From Gordonia neofelifaecis NRRL B-59395 (GTDB taxonomy: Bacteria; Actinomycetota; Actinomycetes; Mycobacteriales; Mycobacteriaceae), in the NCBI RefSeq assembly GCF_000192435.1, contig NZ_AEUD01000006.1:1-64000 (forward strand): a DNA stretch of 64,000 nt, in the 5' to 3' direction. Below are positions 30,882 through 39,803 of this stretch, in pieces; position 1 is the stretch's first letter, and every line of letters starts with the position of its first letter. The translations under genes were made by a program, and so were the position numbers. The notes beneath the pieces were generated by a model. That model was given only the letters and a program-made list of their open reading frames with translations. It was not told the DNA's origin and searched no databases.

Positions 30882-31316
30882 TCAGTCTTCGACCGTGATG
30901 CCCATCGAACGCGCGGTACCGGCGATGATCTTCGCGGCGGCGTCGATGTCGTTGGCGTTGAGGTCCTCGGTCTTGGTCTTCGCGATCTCGCGGACCTGAT
31001 CCATGGTGACCTTGCCGACCTTGTTGACGTGCGGCTCGCCCGAGCCCTTCTGCAGGCCTGCGGCCTTCAGCAGCAGCTTGGCTGCCGGCGGGGTCTTGAG
31101 CTTGAAGTCGAACGAGCGGTCTTCGTAAACGAAGATCTCGACCGGCACGACGTTTCCACGCTGCGACTCGGTCGCGGCGTTGTACGCCTTGCAGAACTCC
31201 ATGATGTTGACGCCGTGCTGACCGAGCGCCGGACCCACGGGCGGCGCAGGGTTGGCCTGGCCGGCCTGGATCTGGAGCTTGATGATGCCGGCGATCTTCT
31301 TCTTCTTGGGAGGCAT
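30882..31316 (-). CDS. rplK: 50S ribosomal protein uL11
   Basis: 144 residues. Binds the GTPase-associated centre of 23S rRNA and is needed for RelA-type stringent signalling. N-terminal [21 protein letters not shown] and [12 protein letters not shown] are diagnostic; the thiostrepton-site prolines are present. ATG at 31316. Confidence 0.97.
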   Translation of the reverse strand: MPPKKKKIAGIIKLQIQAGQANPAPPVGPALGQHGVNIMEFCKAYNAATESQRGNVVPVEIFVYEDRSFDFKLKTPPAAKLLLKAAGLQKGSGEPHVNKVGKVTMDQVREIAKTKTEDLNANDIDAAAKIIAGTARSMGITVED

Positions 31317-31403
31317 ATCCTCTTGTCCTTTTTCCTACAGATCCGCGCACGCTGGATACGCGGAAGTCTCTCTACACGCGGCCGTGACGGCCGCGGCGCG
31401 ATG

Positions 31404-32153
31404 TCAGAGCTTCTCGACCTGGTTGAAGCCGAGTTCGACCGGGGTCTCGCGACCGAAGATCGAGACGAGCACCTTGACCTTGCGCTGTTCGGTGTTGACC
31501 TCGCTGATGGAGGCCGGGAGGGTCGCGAACGGGCCGTCCATGACGGTGACCGACTCGCCGACCTCGAAGTCGACCTCGACGAGGTTCGACGCGGCGGCGG
31601 CTGCGGCCTCGACGCTCTCGCCCGCAGCTGCGGCGGCCTTGGCGGCCTCCGCCTTGCGGACCTCGGCGCGCGGCATCAGGAACTGCAGCACTTCCTTGAT
31701 CGACAACGGCGACGGACGCGACGTCATGCCGACGAATCCGGTGACGCCCGGGGTGTTGCGAACCGCGCTCCACGACTCGTCGTTGAGTTCCATGCGGACC
31801 AGGATGTAACCGGGGAGGACCTTGCGGTTGACCTTCTTCGGCTGGCCGTTCTTGATCTCGGTGACCTCTTCGGTCGGCACCTCGACCTGGAAGATGTAGT
31901 CGCCGACGTCGAGGTTCTGGACACGGGTCTCGAGGTTGGTCTTCACCTTGTTCTCGTATCCCGCGTACGAGTGGATGACGTACCACTCGCCGGGAAGCCT
32001 GCGCAGCTGTGCCTTCAGCTCGGCGACGGGATCGACCGCTTCAGCGACCTCGGCTTCGGGGGCCGCCTCTTCGACTGCCGTCTCCGCCTGCGTGGCCTCG
32101 GTGGTCTCGTCACCGATCTCCGGCGATTCGATCTCATTCTCCGGGGTGCTCAC
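31404..32153 (-). CDS. nusG: Transcription termination/antitermination protein NusG
   Basis: 249 residues. An acidic Glu/Ala-rich N-terminal extension of about 50 residues, typical for actinobacteria, precedes the NGN domain ([39 protein letters not shown]) and the C-terminal KOW domain ([27 protein letters not shown]). Couples RNA polymerase to ribosome and Rho. An Ala-rich linker of about 25 residues between NGN and KOW is longer than in E. coli. Confidence 0.96.
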   Translation of the reverse strand: MSTPENEIESPEIGDETTEATQAETAVEEAAPEAEVAEAVDPVAELKAQLRRLPGEWYVIHSYAGYENKVKTNLETRVQNLDVGDYIFQVEVPTEEVTEIKNGQPKKVNRKVLPGYILVRMELNDESWSAVRNTPGVTGFVGMTSRPSPLSIKEVLQFLMPRAEVRKAEAAKAAAAAGESVEAAAAAASNLVEVDFEVGESVTVMDGPFATLPASISEVNTEQRKVKVLVSIFGRETPVELGFNQVEKL

Positions 32154-32208
32154 TGCCCCACGCTCCTTCGTTGGTCACTCGGGCTGGCCGCCCTGTGGTA
32201 GTTGCCTG

Positions 32209-32592
32209 TCAGCCGAACACCAGCAGGGTCAGCTTGGCGAAGCCGATGTCCAGGCCTGCGATGAACGCCGTGACCACCACGACGAACGCGAAGACCGCGA
32301 TGACGTAGTTGACCATCTCGTTGCGAGTCGGCCACACCACCTTGCGCATCTCCGAGACGACCTGCTTGAGGAAGATCCAGATCCGGACGAACGGATTCCG
32401 GCTTGCCCGGGTGTCGGTCGCGGTGGACTCGGATGTGCGCTCGGCGACCGCAGTCGCGGAGCCGGCACCCCGGCGGCCGCGCGCGGAGCGCTTGCCGCTG
32501 GGACGCAGTTCGGCGGTGTCGGACTGGTCGACGTCGTCGACCACCAGATCGTCGTTGACGTCTCCGGAAGCCTTGCGATCTCGCTTGGCCAC
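32209..32592 (-). CDS. secE: Preprotein translocase subunit SecE
   Basis: 127 residues from GTG 32592 (VAKRDRKASGDV). Charged cytoplasmic N-terminus, then the SecE core FLKQVVSEMRKVVWPTRNEM and one transmembrane helix (VIAVFAFVVVVTAFIAGLDIG). Essential part of SecYEG. The frame stays open upstream into tRNA-Trp, so a downstream start is required; GTG 32592 is the first credible one. Precedes nusG by 55 bp. Confidence 0.93.
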   Translation of the reverse strand: MAKRDRKASGDVNDDLVVDDVDQSDTAELRPSGKRSARGRRGAGSATAVAERTSESTATDTRASRNPFVRIWIFLKQVVSEMRKVVWPTRNEMVNYVIAVFAFVVVVTAFIAGLDIGFAKLTLLVFG

Positions 32593-32631
32593 CTTCTCAC
32601 CGATCCCTTCGTCTGCTAGTGCCCCGATGGG

Positions 32632-32704
<73 letters not shown>

Positions 32705-32850
32705 TTGCGTGGGCCCGTCGACCCGCGCTTTGATCCAAGGCTAACAAAACCAACGCGCCACCCTCAGGCAGCGCGCAATTCTGAAGCATCAGACTCAGAT
32801 GAGTGTAGAGCAAAGCTGCCGCTCGCCCCAACTCGCCCCGGTCAGCGCCG

Positions 32851-33936
32851 TCAGTTGAACTGAACCATCGCCTGCGCCCGACCGAAGATCTTGCGTTCGC
32901 CCTGCTTTGCGACCAGCGCGATCACGCCGCGCCGGGTGACCGGATCGAGGGACTTGATCTTGCCGCCGAAGTCCACCCGCGCCGCGCCGACAGCCGGCAC
33001 GTACACCGGACTCGTGAACCGCACGTTGTACTCGTAGATCGCCGCCGGGTCCCCGACGAACGAGCCGATGACGCTCGCCCCGAGCCCCATGGTCTGCATG
33101 CCGTGCGCCACGACGCTGTCGAGACCGATCGCCTCGGCCACCTCGGGCGAGAAGTGGATCGGATTCGGGTCGCCGGAGACGCCGGCGTAGTTCACGAGGT
33201 TGCCGAGCGTCAGCGTCTTGGTGACGACGGGCAGTTCCTGACCGACCTCCAGCGTGTCGAAGTCGATCGCACCGTAGGCCTTGGGCTCGGTGACCGGGTC
33301 GGGGTCGGAATAGCGGTCGAACGGACCGTTGATCGTCTTGCCGATGACGGGGTCGGCGTCGACCTGCATCATCACCTCGTTCAGCTTCGAGATCAGCGCC
33401 GGGTCCACATCGACCGACGGACGCGCGACGATCGAGGTCAGCGTCGTCATCACCGGCTCGTCGTGCTGATTCCAGATGATGTTCTTGCTGACGAGCAGGT
33501 CGGCGCCCATGGACTGCCGGAACGACTCCAGCGACACATCGCACACGAGGCGGTCGCCCAGCCGCATCGGCTGATGCATGATGAGCCGCTGGTCGGTCTG
33601 CATGATCTGCCACATGTCGTAACCGGTGATCACGTCCTCGAACAGCCTGCGCTGCGCGATCAGACCGAGGACCGAGACGAACGTCGGGTGCGCGAAGAGG
33701 GTGTCGTGGCCGAGGACGGCGGCCTCCTGCTCGTCCCAGAACGCCGGATGCGAGTCCTGGACCGCACGCGCATGCCTGCGGATGTCCTGGCGTCCGACCT
33801 CGTAGTAGTCGTCGACCGTGTACGTGTAACCGACCATCGACCGCGTGTGGTCGGCCACCTGCTCCGCCGTCATGTCACCCATGAACGCCGCCTCCAGTCG
33901 ATCGTCGACTCGAATGTCGTCCAGCTGGTCGGTCAC
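32851..33936 (-). CDS. hadAB: Fused (3R)-hydroxyacyl-ACP dehydratase HadA-HadB
   Basis: 361 residues from GTG 33936. Two hot-dog domains in one chain. The N-terminal half (about 20-180) is the FAS1-type dehydratase fold of HadA (VGYTYTVDDYYEVGRQDIR, HPTFVSVLG); the C-terminal half (about 215-361) is a MaoC-like HadB with the hydratase motif GDPNPIH containing catalytic Asp256 and His261, and VVAHGMQTMG. In M. tuberculosis hadA, hadB and hadC are separate genes between rpmG2 and tRNA-Trp; here a single fused gene occupies that place and no hadC follows. FAS-II mycolic acid elongation, cytosolic. An in-frame extension to 34080 has no start signal. Confidence 0.88.
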   Translation of the reverse strand: MTDQLDDIRVDDRLEAAFMGDMTAEQVADHTRSMVGYTYTVDDYYEVGRQDIRRHARAVQDSHPAFWDEQEAAVLGHDTLFAHPTFVSVLGLIAQRRLFEDVITGYDMWQIMQTDQRLIMHQPMRLGDRLVCDVSLESFRQSMGADLLVSKNIIWNQHDEPVMTTLTSIVARPSVDVDPALISKLNEVMMQVDADPVIGKTINGPFDRYSDPDPVTEPKAYGAIDFDTLEVGQELPVVTKTLTLGNLVNYAGVSGDPNPIHFSPEVAEAIGLDSVVAHGMQTMGLGASVIGSFVGDPAAIYEYNVRFTSPVYVPAVGAARVDFGGKIKSLDPVTRRGVIALVAKQGERKIFGRAQAMVQFN

Positions 33937-34071
33937 CGCCGTGTTCTCCTGACTCGGCTCGTGCCCGGCCGTGCGACCCGGCGACCTGCACGCAAGACTG
34001 GCCGTCGGGATAGTTCGTATCTGATCTGTTACGAAGATTGTCCTCTTGGAGAGGCTTCGACACAAAATCAA

Positions 34072-34102
34072 GCGGACCACCTCACAGTGTGAGGTGGTCC
34101 GC
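34072..34102 (-). terminator. rpmG terminator
   Basis: A perfect 15-bp inverted repeat (GCGGACCACCTCACA and complement around one base) lies 38 bp past rpmG, followed on the minus strand by CTTGATTTTG. Confidence 0.85.
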
Positions 34103-34140
34103 TCAGAGGTATTGGGGAGGTCGCGTGACGCGACTGCGCT

Positions 34141-34308
34141 TTAGCGCGACTCCTTGTGGGTCTCGTGCTTGCCGCAGTTCGGGCAGAACTTCTTCAGCTC
34201 GAGACGATCGGGGTCGTTGCGACGATTCTTCTTGGTGATGTAGTTGCGGTGCTTGCACACCTCGCATGCCAAGGTGATCTTCGGCCGCACATCGGTTGAG
34301 GAAGCCAC
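34141..34308 (-). CDS. rpmG: 50S ribosomal protein bL33, zinc-binding form
   Basis: 55 residues from GTG 34308: [18 protein letters not shown], then [20 protein letters not shown] and [15 protein letters not shown]. Two CxxC pairs (CEVC and CPNC) make this the zinc-containing C+ form. It sits between tRNA-Met and hadAB, as rpmG2 does in M. tuberculosis. C+ paralogues are often replaced by C- versions under zinc starvation; none is in the window. Confidence 0.95.
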   Translation of the reverse strand: MASSTDVRPKITLACEVCKHRNYITKKNRRNDPDRLELKKFCPNCGKHETHKESR

Positions 34309-34390
34309 TTCGATTGCCTACTTTCGCGTCTTGCAGTTCTTCGTGTCCCACGCTTGCGGGTCGAAGTCCCACCGGCGTAGGCGGTATGTG

Positions 34391-34464
34391 TAGCGGTGGG
34401 GGGACTCGATCCCCCGACCTCACGATTATGAGTCGTGCGCTCTAACCAGCTGAGCTACACCGCC
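34391..34464 (-). tRNA. tRNA-Met (CAT), elongator
   Basis: 74 nt: GGCGGTGTAGCTCAGCTGG..., anticodon loop CTCATAA with anticodon CAT, T-arm GGGGATCGAGTCCCCC. The paired first base (G-U) and the D-arm fit an elongator rather than initiator tRNA. Confidence 0.93.
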
Positions 34465-34499
34465 CTGTTCAGCCTTGACCGGGTAGCCAAAGCCAAGCG

Positions 34500-34572
34500 A
34501 GCCCCCTGACGGAATCGAACCGTCGACCTTTTCCTTACCATGGAAACGCTCTGCCGACTGAGCTAAGGGGGC
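34500..34572 (-). tRNA. tRNA-Thr (GGT)
   Basis: 73 nt: GCCCCCTTAGCTCAGTCGGC..., anticodon stem TTTCC/GGAAA around loop ATGGTAA with anticodon GGT. Acceptor GCCCCCT/AGGGGGC. Confidence 0.94.
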
Positions 34573-34695
34573 GTTGCCTTCCGGGTCCGACCTGCGAACA
34601 GTCCGTAACCGAAGAGCCTCAACGAGGTTACACACACGCGCTCCGTTTAACCAAAACCGCTGGTCAGAACCGATATACGTGGTATGTCCCCTGCG

Positions 34696-34776
34696 TGGCA
34701 GATATAGGATTCGAACCTATGTAGCTTGCGCGACGGATTTACAATCCGCTCCCTTTGGCCGCTCGGGCAATCTGCC
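34696..34776 (-). tRNA. tRNA-Tyr (GTA)
   Basis: 81 nt with the long variable arm of class II tRNAs: GGCAGATTGCCCGAGCGGCC..., anticodon loop TTGTAAA with anticodon GTA, T-arm TAGGTTCGAATCCTA, acceptor GGCAGAT/ATCTGCC. Confidence 0.94.
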
Positions 34777-34901
34777 TTGCATCACTCATCGCAACCGTCC
34801 CCGCTTGCACGGGGAGGCCTCGAAAGCAACGGGAATCAGAATACAACGACCTCCCCCGGTACGCGCAAATTCGCTGCTCAGGCCACTGATAGTGTGGGTG
34901 C

Positions 34902-35393
34902 ATGGCTGATTCTTCGTTTGACGTCGTGAGCAAGGTCGACCGCCAGGAGGTCGACAACGCCCTCAACCAGGCGGGCAAGGAACTCTCGCAGCGGTACGAC
35001 TTCCGCGGCACCAACACCACCATCGAGTGGTCCGGCGAGGAGAAGATCGTGATCACCTCCGACGCCGAGGAGCGGGCGCTCGCCGGCCTCGAGGTGTTCA
35101 AGGAGAAGCTGATCCGACGCGACATCTCCCTCAAGGCCTTCGACGCCGGCGAACCCGTCGGCTCCGGCAAGACCTTCAAGATCTCCGGCGACCTGGTCCA
35201 GGGCATCGACTCCGACCACGCCAAGAAGATCTCCAAGAAGATCCGCGACGAGGGCCCGAAGGGGGTCAAGGCACAGATCCAGGGCGACGAGCTCCGGGTC
35301 TCGTCCAAGAAGCGCGACGACCTGCAGGCGGTCATCGCATTGCTCAAGGGTGAGGATTTCGGGATTGCCCTGCAGTTCGTGAACTATCGGTAG
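34902..35393 (+). CDS. yajQ: YajQ-family nucleotide-binding protein
   Basis: 163 residues, normal length. Two repeated ferredoxin-like folds: the start [20 protein letters not shown] and [13 protein letters not shown] are diagnostic, as is [29 protein letters not shown] near the end. Proteins of this family bind cyclic di-GMP in Xanthomonas and RNA or nucleotides elsewhere; in actinomycetes the ligand is uncertain. Monocistronic, followed by a hairpin. Confidence 0.93.
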   Translation: MADSSFDVVSKVDRQEVDNALNQAGKELSQRYDFRGTNTTIEWSGEEKIVITSDAEERALAGLEVFKEKLIRRDISLKAFDAGEPVGSGKTFKISGDLVQGIDSDHAKKISKKIRDEGPKGVKAQIQGDELRVSSKKRDDLQAVIALLKGEDFGIALQFVNYR

Positions 35394-35432
35394 TCCTTCT
35401 GCTCGGCCGCCTCGGCAGGCCGAGATCCGCGA

Positions 35433-35475
35433 GTGATGGTTCGGGCACGCGGTCGCCCCGCTCCCGAACCATCAC
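35433..35475 (+). terminator. yajQ terminator
   Basis: A perfect 13-bp inverted repeat GTGATGGTTCGGG / CCCGAACCATCAC with a 17-nt GC-rich loop lies 40 bp downstream of yajQ. A smaller hairpin (CGGCC/GGCCG) precedes it at about 35404-35422. Confidence 0.75.
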
Positions 35476-35507
35476 CGCTTCTCATCGGCGACCCAGCCCG
35501 GCGCACG

Positions 35508-35647
35508 CGGTTTCGACACCTCCTCCGCTTCGCTCCGGACGGCTCAACCAGCGAAGACGCCCCCGCCGGTTGAGCGAAAACCTCGACACGTTCGACCCCC
35601 GCTGGTTGAGCGAGGAGCGCAGCGCAGCGAGCACCGCAGTCGAAACC
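35508..35647. repeat. Cluster of GGTTGAGC...GTCGAAACC repeat units
   Basis: Three related units lie in the gap after yajQ: an inverted one at 35509-35550 (GGTTTCGACA...GCTCAACCAGCG), a short one at 35568-35597 (GGTTGAGCG...CTCGACACG), and a full one at 35604-35647 (GGTTGAGCGAGGAGCGCAGC ... GTCGAAACC). Units 1 and 3 are inverted relative to each other. This looks like a dispersed small palindromic intergenic repeat. No coding potential in the stretch. Confidence 0.6.
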
Positions 35648-35675
35648 CCGTGACGACCGCTGGAAGCCCCACCAC

Positions 35676-35716
35676 GTGACAAGTCCACTTGACATACCGT
35701 GACAAGTGGGCTTGAC
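35676..35716 (+). promoter_or_regulatory. Direct-repeat operator and promoter of the XRE gene
   Basis: GTGACAAGTCCACTTGAC (35676-35693) and GTGACAAGTGGGCTTGAC (35699-35716) are near-identical units with 23-bp spacing, each carrying an inner CAAG/CTTG inverted repeat. TTGACA (35689-35694) is a perfect -35; 17 bp later TTGACT (35712-35717) takes the -10 position, which would start RNA at or near the ATG at 35724. Autoregulation by the adjacent XRE protein is the simplest reading. Confidence 0.6.
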
Positions 35717-35723
35717 TTTTTTC

Positions 35724-35933
35724 ATGCCCGAGAACCCATCACCGGTGAAAGCGGCGCGGAGCCGAGCGGGTCTGCGGCAGGCAGACCTCGCGGCGGCGGT
35801 GGGGGTCAGCCGGCAGACCGTCGTGTCGTTGGAACGTGGCGACTACGCGCCGTCGGTCTACCTGGCGATTCGGATCGCGCGGGCATTGAGCAGTTCGGTC
35901 GAGGAACTCTTTCCACTACCCGAGGAGCACTGA
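35724..35933 (+). CDS. XRE-family helix-turn-helix regulator, small
   Basis: 69 residues from ATG 35724 (MPENPSPVKAARSRAGL). Almost the whole chain is the HTH_3 domain: RQADLAAAVGVSRQTVVSLERGDYAPS is the helix-turn-helix, followed by LAIRIARALSSSVEELF. This is the Cro/CI-like short regulator that accompanies a membrane protein in many bacteria. A GTG at 35706 would extend it by six residues, but it falls inside the second operator repeat, and the promoter spacing favours a leaderless ATG. The stop is 2 bp before the next gene. Confidence 0.85.
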   Translation: MPENPSPVKAARSRAGLRQADLAAAVGVSRQTVVSLERGDYAPSVYLAIRIARALSSSVEELFPLPEEH

Positions 35934-35935
35934 CT

Positions 35936-36406
35936 ATGGCACGGCAGGCGAAGACCATTCCCGCAATCCTCCTGAGAGACGCGGATGAGTCCTGGGGTGA
36001 TGAGCGCGAGCGGAGCGTGATGCTCGAGGCCTACGCCTACGTGTTCATCCTGGCGACCATCCTCCTGTGGACGCTCGCCGCCGTCGCCGCATGGTTCGTC
36101 CCCGCCTGGGTGACCGTGGCTCTGTTCGTCGCCCTGTTGGTTCCGTCCATGGAATGGCAGCGCTACTGCAAAGCGCGCGGCGTCGACGCCAATGTCCTCG
36201 CCTACGGCAGCGCCGCGTGGTGGCGTACCGCCCTCATCGGTTGTTACTTCGGCGCGTGCGCGATCTCGATGGCGACCGCGGTCATCGCCGGCCTGGGATC
36301 CGACGACAGCGTGGCCGGTGGCGTCGTCGGCGGAATCGCCGGAGCGATCGCCGCAGTGTTCGTCGGCCGCTGGGCCGCGAAGCGAAAGCTCAAGCGGGCC
36401 GACTGA
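35936..36406 (+). CDS. Membrane protein paired with the XRE regulator
   Basis: 156 residues from ATG 35936, with GAGGAG upstream. Four hydrophobic segments: AYVFILATILLWTLAAVAAWF, VTVALFVALLVPSM, ALIGCYFGACAISMATAVIAG, and GGVVGGIAGAIAAVFVG, ending in KRKLKRAD. No catalytic motif. Small XRE-membrane protein pairs of this layout (DUF2178-like in some genomes) are common but unassigned. Cotranscribed with the regulator. Confidence 0.75.
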   Translation: MARQAKTIPAILLRDADESWGDERERSVMLEAYAYVFILATILLWTLAAVAAWFVPAWVTVALFVALLVPSMEWQRYCKARGVDANVLAYGSAAWWRTALIGCYFGACAISMATAVIAGLGSDDSVAGGVVGGIAGAIAAVFVGRWAAKRKLKRAD

Positions 36407-36421
36407 CAGCGGTCCGCGGCC

Positions 36422-37291
36422 TCAGAACCGCTGCCCGCCGTTGCGCGCCATCTCCTGCAGACGCGCGATCCGATCCGCGGTCGGCGGGTGGGTGGAGAAC
36501 ATGCGCGAGAGCTTCTCGCCCGGACGGAACGGGCTCTCGATCATCAGGTGTGACTGGTTCGCGAGATCCGGGGTCGGCGGCAGGGGCGCCGCCGCGATCC
36601 CGCCCGAGATCTTCGACAACGCCGACGCGAGCGCCAGGGGATCGCCGGTGAGCTCGGCGCCGGACTCGTCGGCCTGGTACTCACGCGACCGCGACACCGA
36701 CATCTGGATCACCATCGCGGCCACCGGGCCGAGGATCGCGATGAGGATCATCGCGAGCGGATTGGGGCCGTTGTCGCGGTTGCCGCCGAACGCTCCCATC
36801 CACATCGCCATGTTGGCCAGACCGCTGATGACCGCGGCCATCGCGCCCGCGACCGAGCTGATCAGGATGTCACGGTTGTAGACGTGGGACAGCTCGTGGC
36901 CGAGCACGGCCCGCAGTTCGCGCTCGTCGAGGAGTTGCATGATCCCGGACGTGCAGCACACCGCGGCGTTCTTCGGATTGCGCCCGGTCGCGAACGCGTT
37001 CGGCGACTCCGTCGGGCTGATGTACAGCGCCGGCATCGGCTGGTGCGCCTGCGTCGCGAGGTCCCGGACGATCCGGTACAGCTCCGGCGCCTCTACCTCG
37101 GTCACCGGCTGCGCATGCATCGCGCGCAGCGACAGCTTCGCGCTGTTGAAGTACGCGTACGCGTTGGTGCCGACGGCGAGGAGCACCGAGAACACCAGGA
37201 TGTTCGGGTTGTTGAACAACGCGCCGATGCCGACGATGATCGCCGACATCAAACCCATCAACGCAGCCGTCTTGAGGCCGTTGAAATGCAT
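36422..37291 (-). CDS. htpX: Membrane zinc metalloprotease HtpX
   Basis: 289 residues. Two N-terminal transmembrane helices ([34 protein letters not shown]), then the M48 protease domain with HELSH (His132, Glu133, His136) and the third zinc ligand Glu in [11 protein letters not shown]. The two further hydrophobic segments ([37 protein letters not shown]) are in place. Degrades misfolded membrane proteins. Next to grcC, as in M. tuberculosis Rv0563. Confidence 0.94.
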   Translation of the reverse strand: MHFNGLKTAALMGLMSAIIVGIGALFNNPNILVFSVLLAVGTNAYAYFNSAKLSLRAMHAQPVTEVEAPELYRIVRDLATQAHQPMPALYISPTESPNAFATGRNPKNAAVCCTSGIMQLLDERELRAVLGHELSHVYNRDILISSVAGAMAAVISGLANMAMWMGAFGGNRDNGPNPLAMILIAILGPVAAMVIQMSVSRSREYQADESGAELTGDPLALASALSKISGGIAAAPLPPTPDLANQSHLMIESPFRPGEKLSRMFSTHPPTADRIARLQEMARNGGQRF

Positions 37292-37405
37292 GGCACCTCA
37301 CTGTCAGAAGAACTTCACTCACAGTGGCAAACGCACCGAACCACCCCAAAAGTTCCAGCTCGTCGCCGACATCACTATGCGCGAACCCTACGCCGCGCGG
37401 AAGGT

Positions 37406-38425
37406 TCAGCCGACGCGGTCGACCGTGTAGCGGACCAGCGAGGAGAATGCGGCGTTGGCCGGACCGTCGGGCAGACCCGCCAGGAGTCCATTCGCCTCGT
37501 CCGCCATCGCCTCGAGACGGGCGCGTGCTTCTTTCATCCCGTTCGAGTCGACGAGCAGGTGCAGGGCCTCGTCGACTTCGGCGTCGACGGTGAGCGCTCG
37601 GGGTGCACCGGTGGCCGGGTCGACGAGCAGTTCCGTGAGCCGGGCGGCGTCGGGGCCGTCGCCGCGCAACGCGAGCAGCACCGGCAGGGTATGTACTCCT
37701 TCGCGGAGGTCGGTCCCCGGCGTCTTGCCGGAGTCGCCGGTGACCGAGGCGATGTCGATGATGTCATCGGACACCTGAAACGCGGTGCCGACCACGTCGC
37801 CGAGGCGGGCGAGGGTGTCGACAGTCGTCTCGTCGGCACCCGCGGTGTACGCACCGAAACGGCCCGCCGTGGCGATCAATGAACCCGTCTTCTCCCAGAC
37901 CACCTTGAGGTAGTGCTCGATGGGATCATCGCCCGCACTGACGCCCACCGTCTCGCGCATCTGCCCGGTGACCAGTTCGGCGAAGGTGTCCGCGATGATC
38001 CGGACCGCCTCCGGTCCCAGCGTCGACACCAGATGTGAGGCGCGCGCGAACAGGAAATCGCCGGCCAGGATCGCGATCGAGTTCGACCAGCGCGCATTGG
38101 CACTCGGTGCACCGCGCCGCAACGCGGCCTCGTCCATCACGTCGTCGTGGTACAGCGTCGCCAGATGCGTCATCTCGATCACGGTGGCCGAGGTGATGAC
38201 CTCGTCGGCGCCCGGCTTCGCACCGAAATGCGAGGAGAGGATGGCGAACATCGGACGGAATCGCTTGCCCCCGGCCTTGGCCAGATGGGTGGCGGCCTCG
38301 ACCAGGATGTCGTCGCCCGACGACAGCTCGCTGATCAACAGATCCTCGACGCGCTGCAGCGACTCCTGCACCTGCCCGGCGAACTCGCCGGTTCCGAGGT
38401 CCAGTCCGGCAAAAGTGGACTTCAC
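37406..38425 (-). CDS. grcC: All-trans polyprenyl diphosphate synthase (menaquinone side chain)
   Basis: 339 residues from GTG 38425 (VKSTFAGLDLGTGEF). Trans-prenyltransferase with the first Asp-rich motif DDVMD (94-98) after LATLYH, the second SDDIID (Asp220, 221, 224), and the GGKRFRP isopentenyl-PP site (52-58). Elongates allylic diphosphates with IPP, probably to the C35-C50 chain used by MenA. The gene order grcC-htpX and divergence from the menJ-like gene match M. tuberculosis Rv0561c-Rv0563. An in-frame extension to 38995 overlaps menJ and is rejected. Confidence 0.9.
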   Translation of the reverse strand: MKSTFAGLDLGTGEFAGQVQESLQRVEDLLISELSSGDDILVEAATHLAKAGGKRFRPMFAILSSHFGAKPGADEVITSATVIEMTHLATLYHDDVMDEAALRRGAPSANARWSNSIAILAGDFLFARASHLVSTLGPEAVRIIADTFAELVTGQMRETVGVSAGDDPIEHYLKVVWEKTGSLIATAGRFGAYTAGADETTVDTLARLGDVVGTAFQVSDDIIDIASVTGDSGKTPGTDLREGVHTLPVLLALRGDGPDAARLTELLVDPATGAPRALTVDAEVDEALHLLVDSNGMKEARARLEAMADEANGLLAGLPDGPANAAFSSLVRYTVDRVG

Positions 38426-38524
38426 GTGTTTGGCCCAATCCCATCGGTGATCCGAACGCCCGCGGATTCGTCGTTCGGCGACACCAGAAGCGTAACCGCT
38501 GGGGGCGACAGACATACTGATCGG

Positions 38525-39784
38525 GTGACCAGCGCGACGCCCGGCGAGGCCATTCCCGATTCCACCGACCTTCTGGTGGTGGGTGCCGGACCGGCGGGCG
38601 CAGCGGCCGCCGCCCAGGCCGCGGCTCGCGGATCGGACGTGGTCCTGCTCGACGCCGCGGTGTTCCCCCGCGACAAGACCTGCGGCGACGGTCTCACACC
38701 CCGGGCCGTGGCCGGACTGCACCGCCTCGGCATGGCCGACCTGCTCGACGGCAGGCCCCGGATACGCGGCCTCGAACTGCACGGCTGGGGTGCCAGCCAG
38801 CGCGTCGCCTGGCCCGGCGCCCATCGATTCGGGGGGTACGGCAGCGCGATCGCCCGCACCGAACTCGACGACGCGATCCGCCGCTTCGCGGTCGGCCGCG
38901 GGGCCCGCATGGTCTCCGGGACCAAGGCGGTCGGCGCACAGCTGATCGGCGGTCGGATCGAGTCGGTGACCGTCACCCGCGACGGCGAGCGCCACCAGAT
39001 CCGGGCGCGCGACGTGATCGTCGCGGACGGGGTGCGGTCAGCGCTCGGCAAGTCGCTCGGCAGGCAGTGGCATCGGAACACCGCCTACGGCGTCGCCGCC
39101 CGGTCGTATGCCGCCTCCGCGAAGTCCGATCACGAGTGGATGGGCTCGCATCTCGAGCTCCGCGATCCGGAGGGCGGACTCCTCCCCGGTTACGGCTGGG
39201 TCTTCCCTCTCGGCGACGGCACGGTGAACGTCGGCGTCGGCGCCCTCGCGACGGCCAAGCGCCCGGCGTCGATGGCGTTGCGGCCGATCGTCGAGCACTA
39301 CGCCCGGATGGTCTCCGACGACTGGCGGCTCACCTCGCCGCCGCAGCGGGTCGCGTCGGCGCTGCTGCCGATGGGCGGGGCCGTCAGCGGTGTGGCCGGA
39401 GCGAACTGGATGCTCATCGGTGATGCGGCCGCCTGCGTCAATCCGCTCAACGGCGAGGGCATCGACTACGCGATCGAGACCGCCGCGATGGCGGTCGAGA
39501 TGCTGGCGTCCGAGACCGATTACGCCACGGCCTGGCCGGCGCTGCTGCGCGCCGAGTACGGCACTGCGTTCGCCGCCGCCCGCCGCGCCGCCGGTCTGCT
39601 GACGGTCCCGCAGACGGTGCCAGTGCTCGGCCGACCCGGCATCCGCTCGGCGAAACTGATGTCGACGGTCGTCCGAGTGATGGGGAACCTGCTCACCGCA
39701 GACGACGCCGACCTGATCGCACGAGCGTGGCGCAGCGCCGGGCGCGTCACGTCCGCACTTGAGGAGCGGCCACCGTTCAGCTGA
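38525..39784 (+). CDS. menJ: FAD-dependent reductase, MenJ-like (menaquinone side-chain reductase)
   Basis: 419 residues from GTG 38525. Geranylgeranyl-reductase family flavoprotein: Rossmann GAGPAG (20-25), the CGDGLTPRAV block, and the second FAD motif LIGDAAACVNPLNGEGIDYA. Orthologue by position and pattern of Rv0561c (MenJ), which saturates the beta-isoprene unit of menaquinone. Divergent from grcC and next to menG. Confidence 0.88.
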   Translation: MTSATPGEAIPDSTDLLVVGAGPAGAAAAAQAAARGSDVVLLDAAVFPRDKTCGDGLTPRAVAGLHRLGMADLLDGRPRIRGLELHGWGASQRVAWPGAHRFGGYGSAIARTELDDAIRRFAVGRGARMVSGTKAVGAQLIGGRIESVTVTRDGERHQIRARDVIVADGVRSALGKSLGRQWHRNTAYGVAARSYAASAKSDHEWMGSHLELRDPEGGLLPGYGWVFPLGDGTVNVGVGALATAKRPASMALRPIVEHYARMVSDDWRLTSPPQRVASALLPMGGAVSGVAGANWMLIGDAAACVNPLNGEGIDYAIETAAMAVEMLASETDYATAWPALLRAEYGTAFAAARRAAGLLTVPQTVPVLGRPGIRSAKLMSTVVRVMGNLLTADDADLIARAWRSAGRVTSALEERPPFS

Positions 39785-39803
39785 GGGGTACCGGGCCGCA
39801 CCG

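Noticed and set aside
34391-34776. tRNA genes as a phage or island attachment site
   Set aside because: No integrase, direct repeat of a tRNA 3' end or change in base composition is seen near the three tRNAs; the order matches other actinomycetes.
35508-35647. A CRISPR array
   Set aside because: The units are not regularly spaced, are inverted relative to each other, and no cas genes are in the window.
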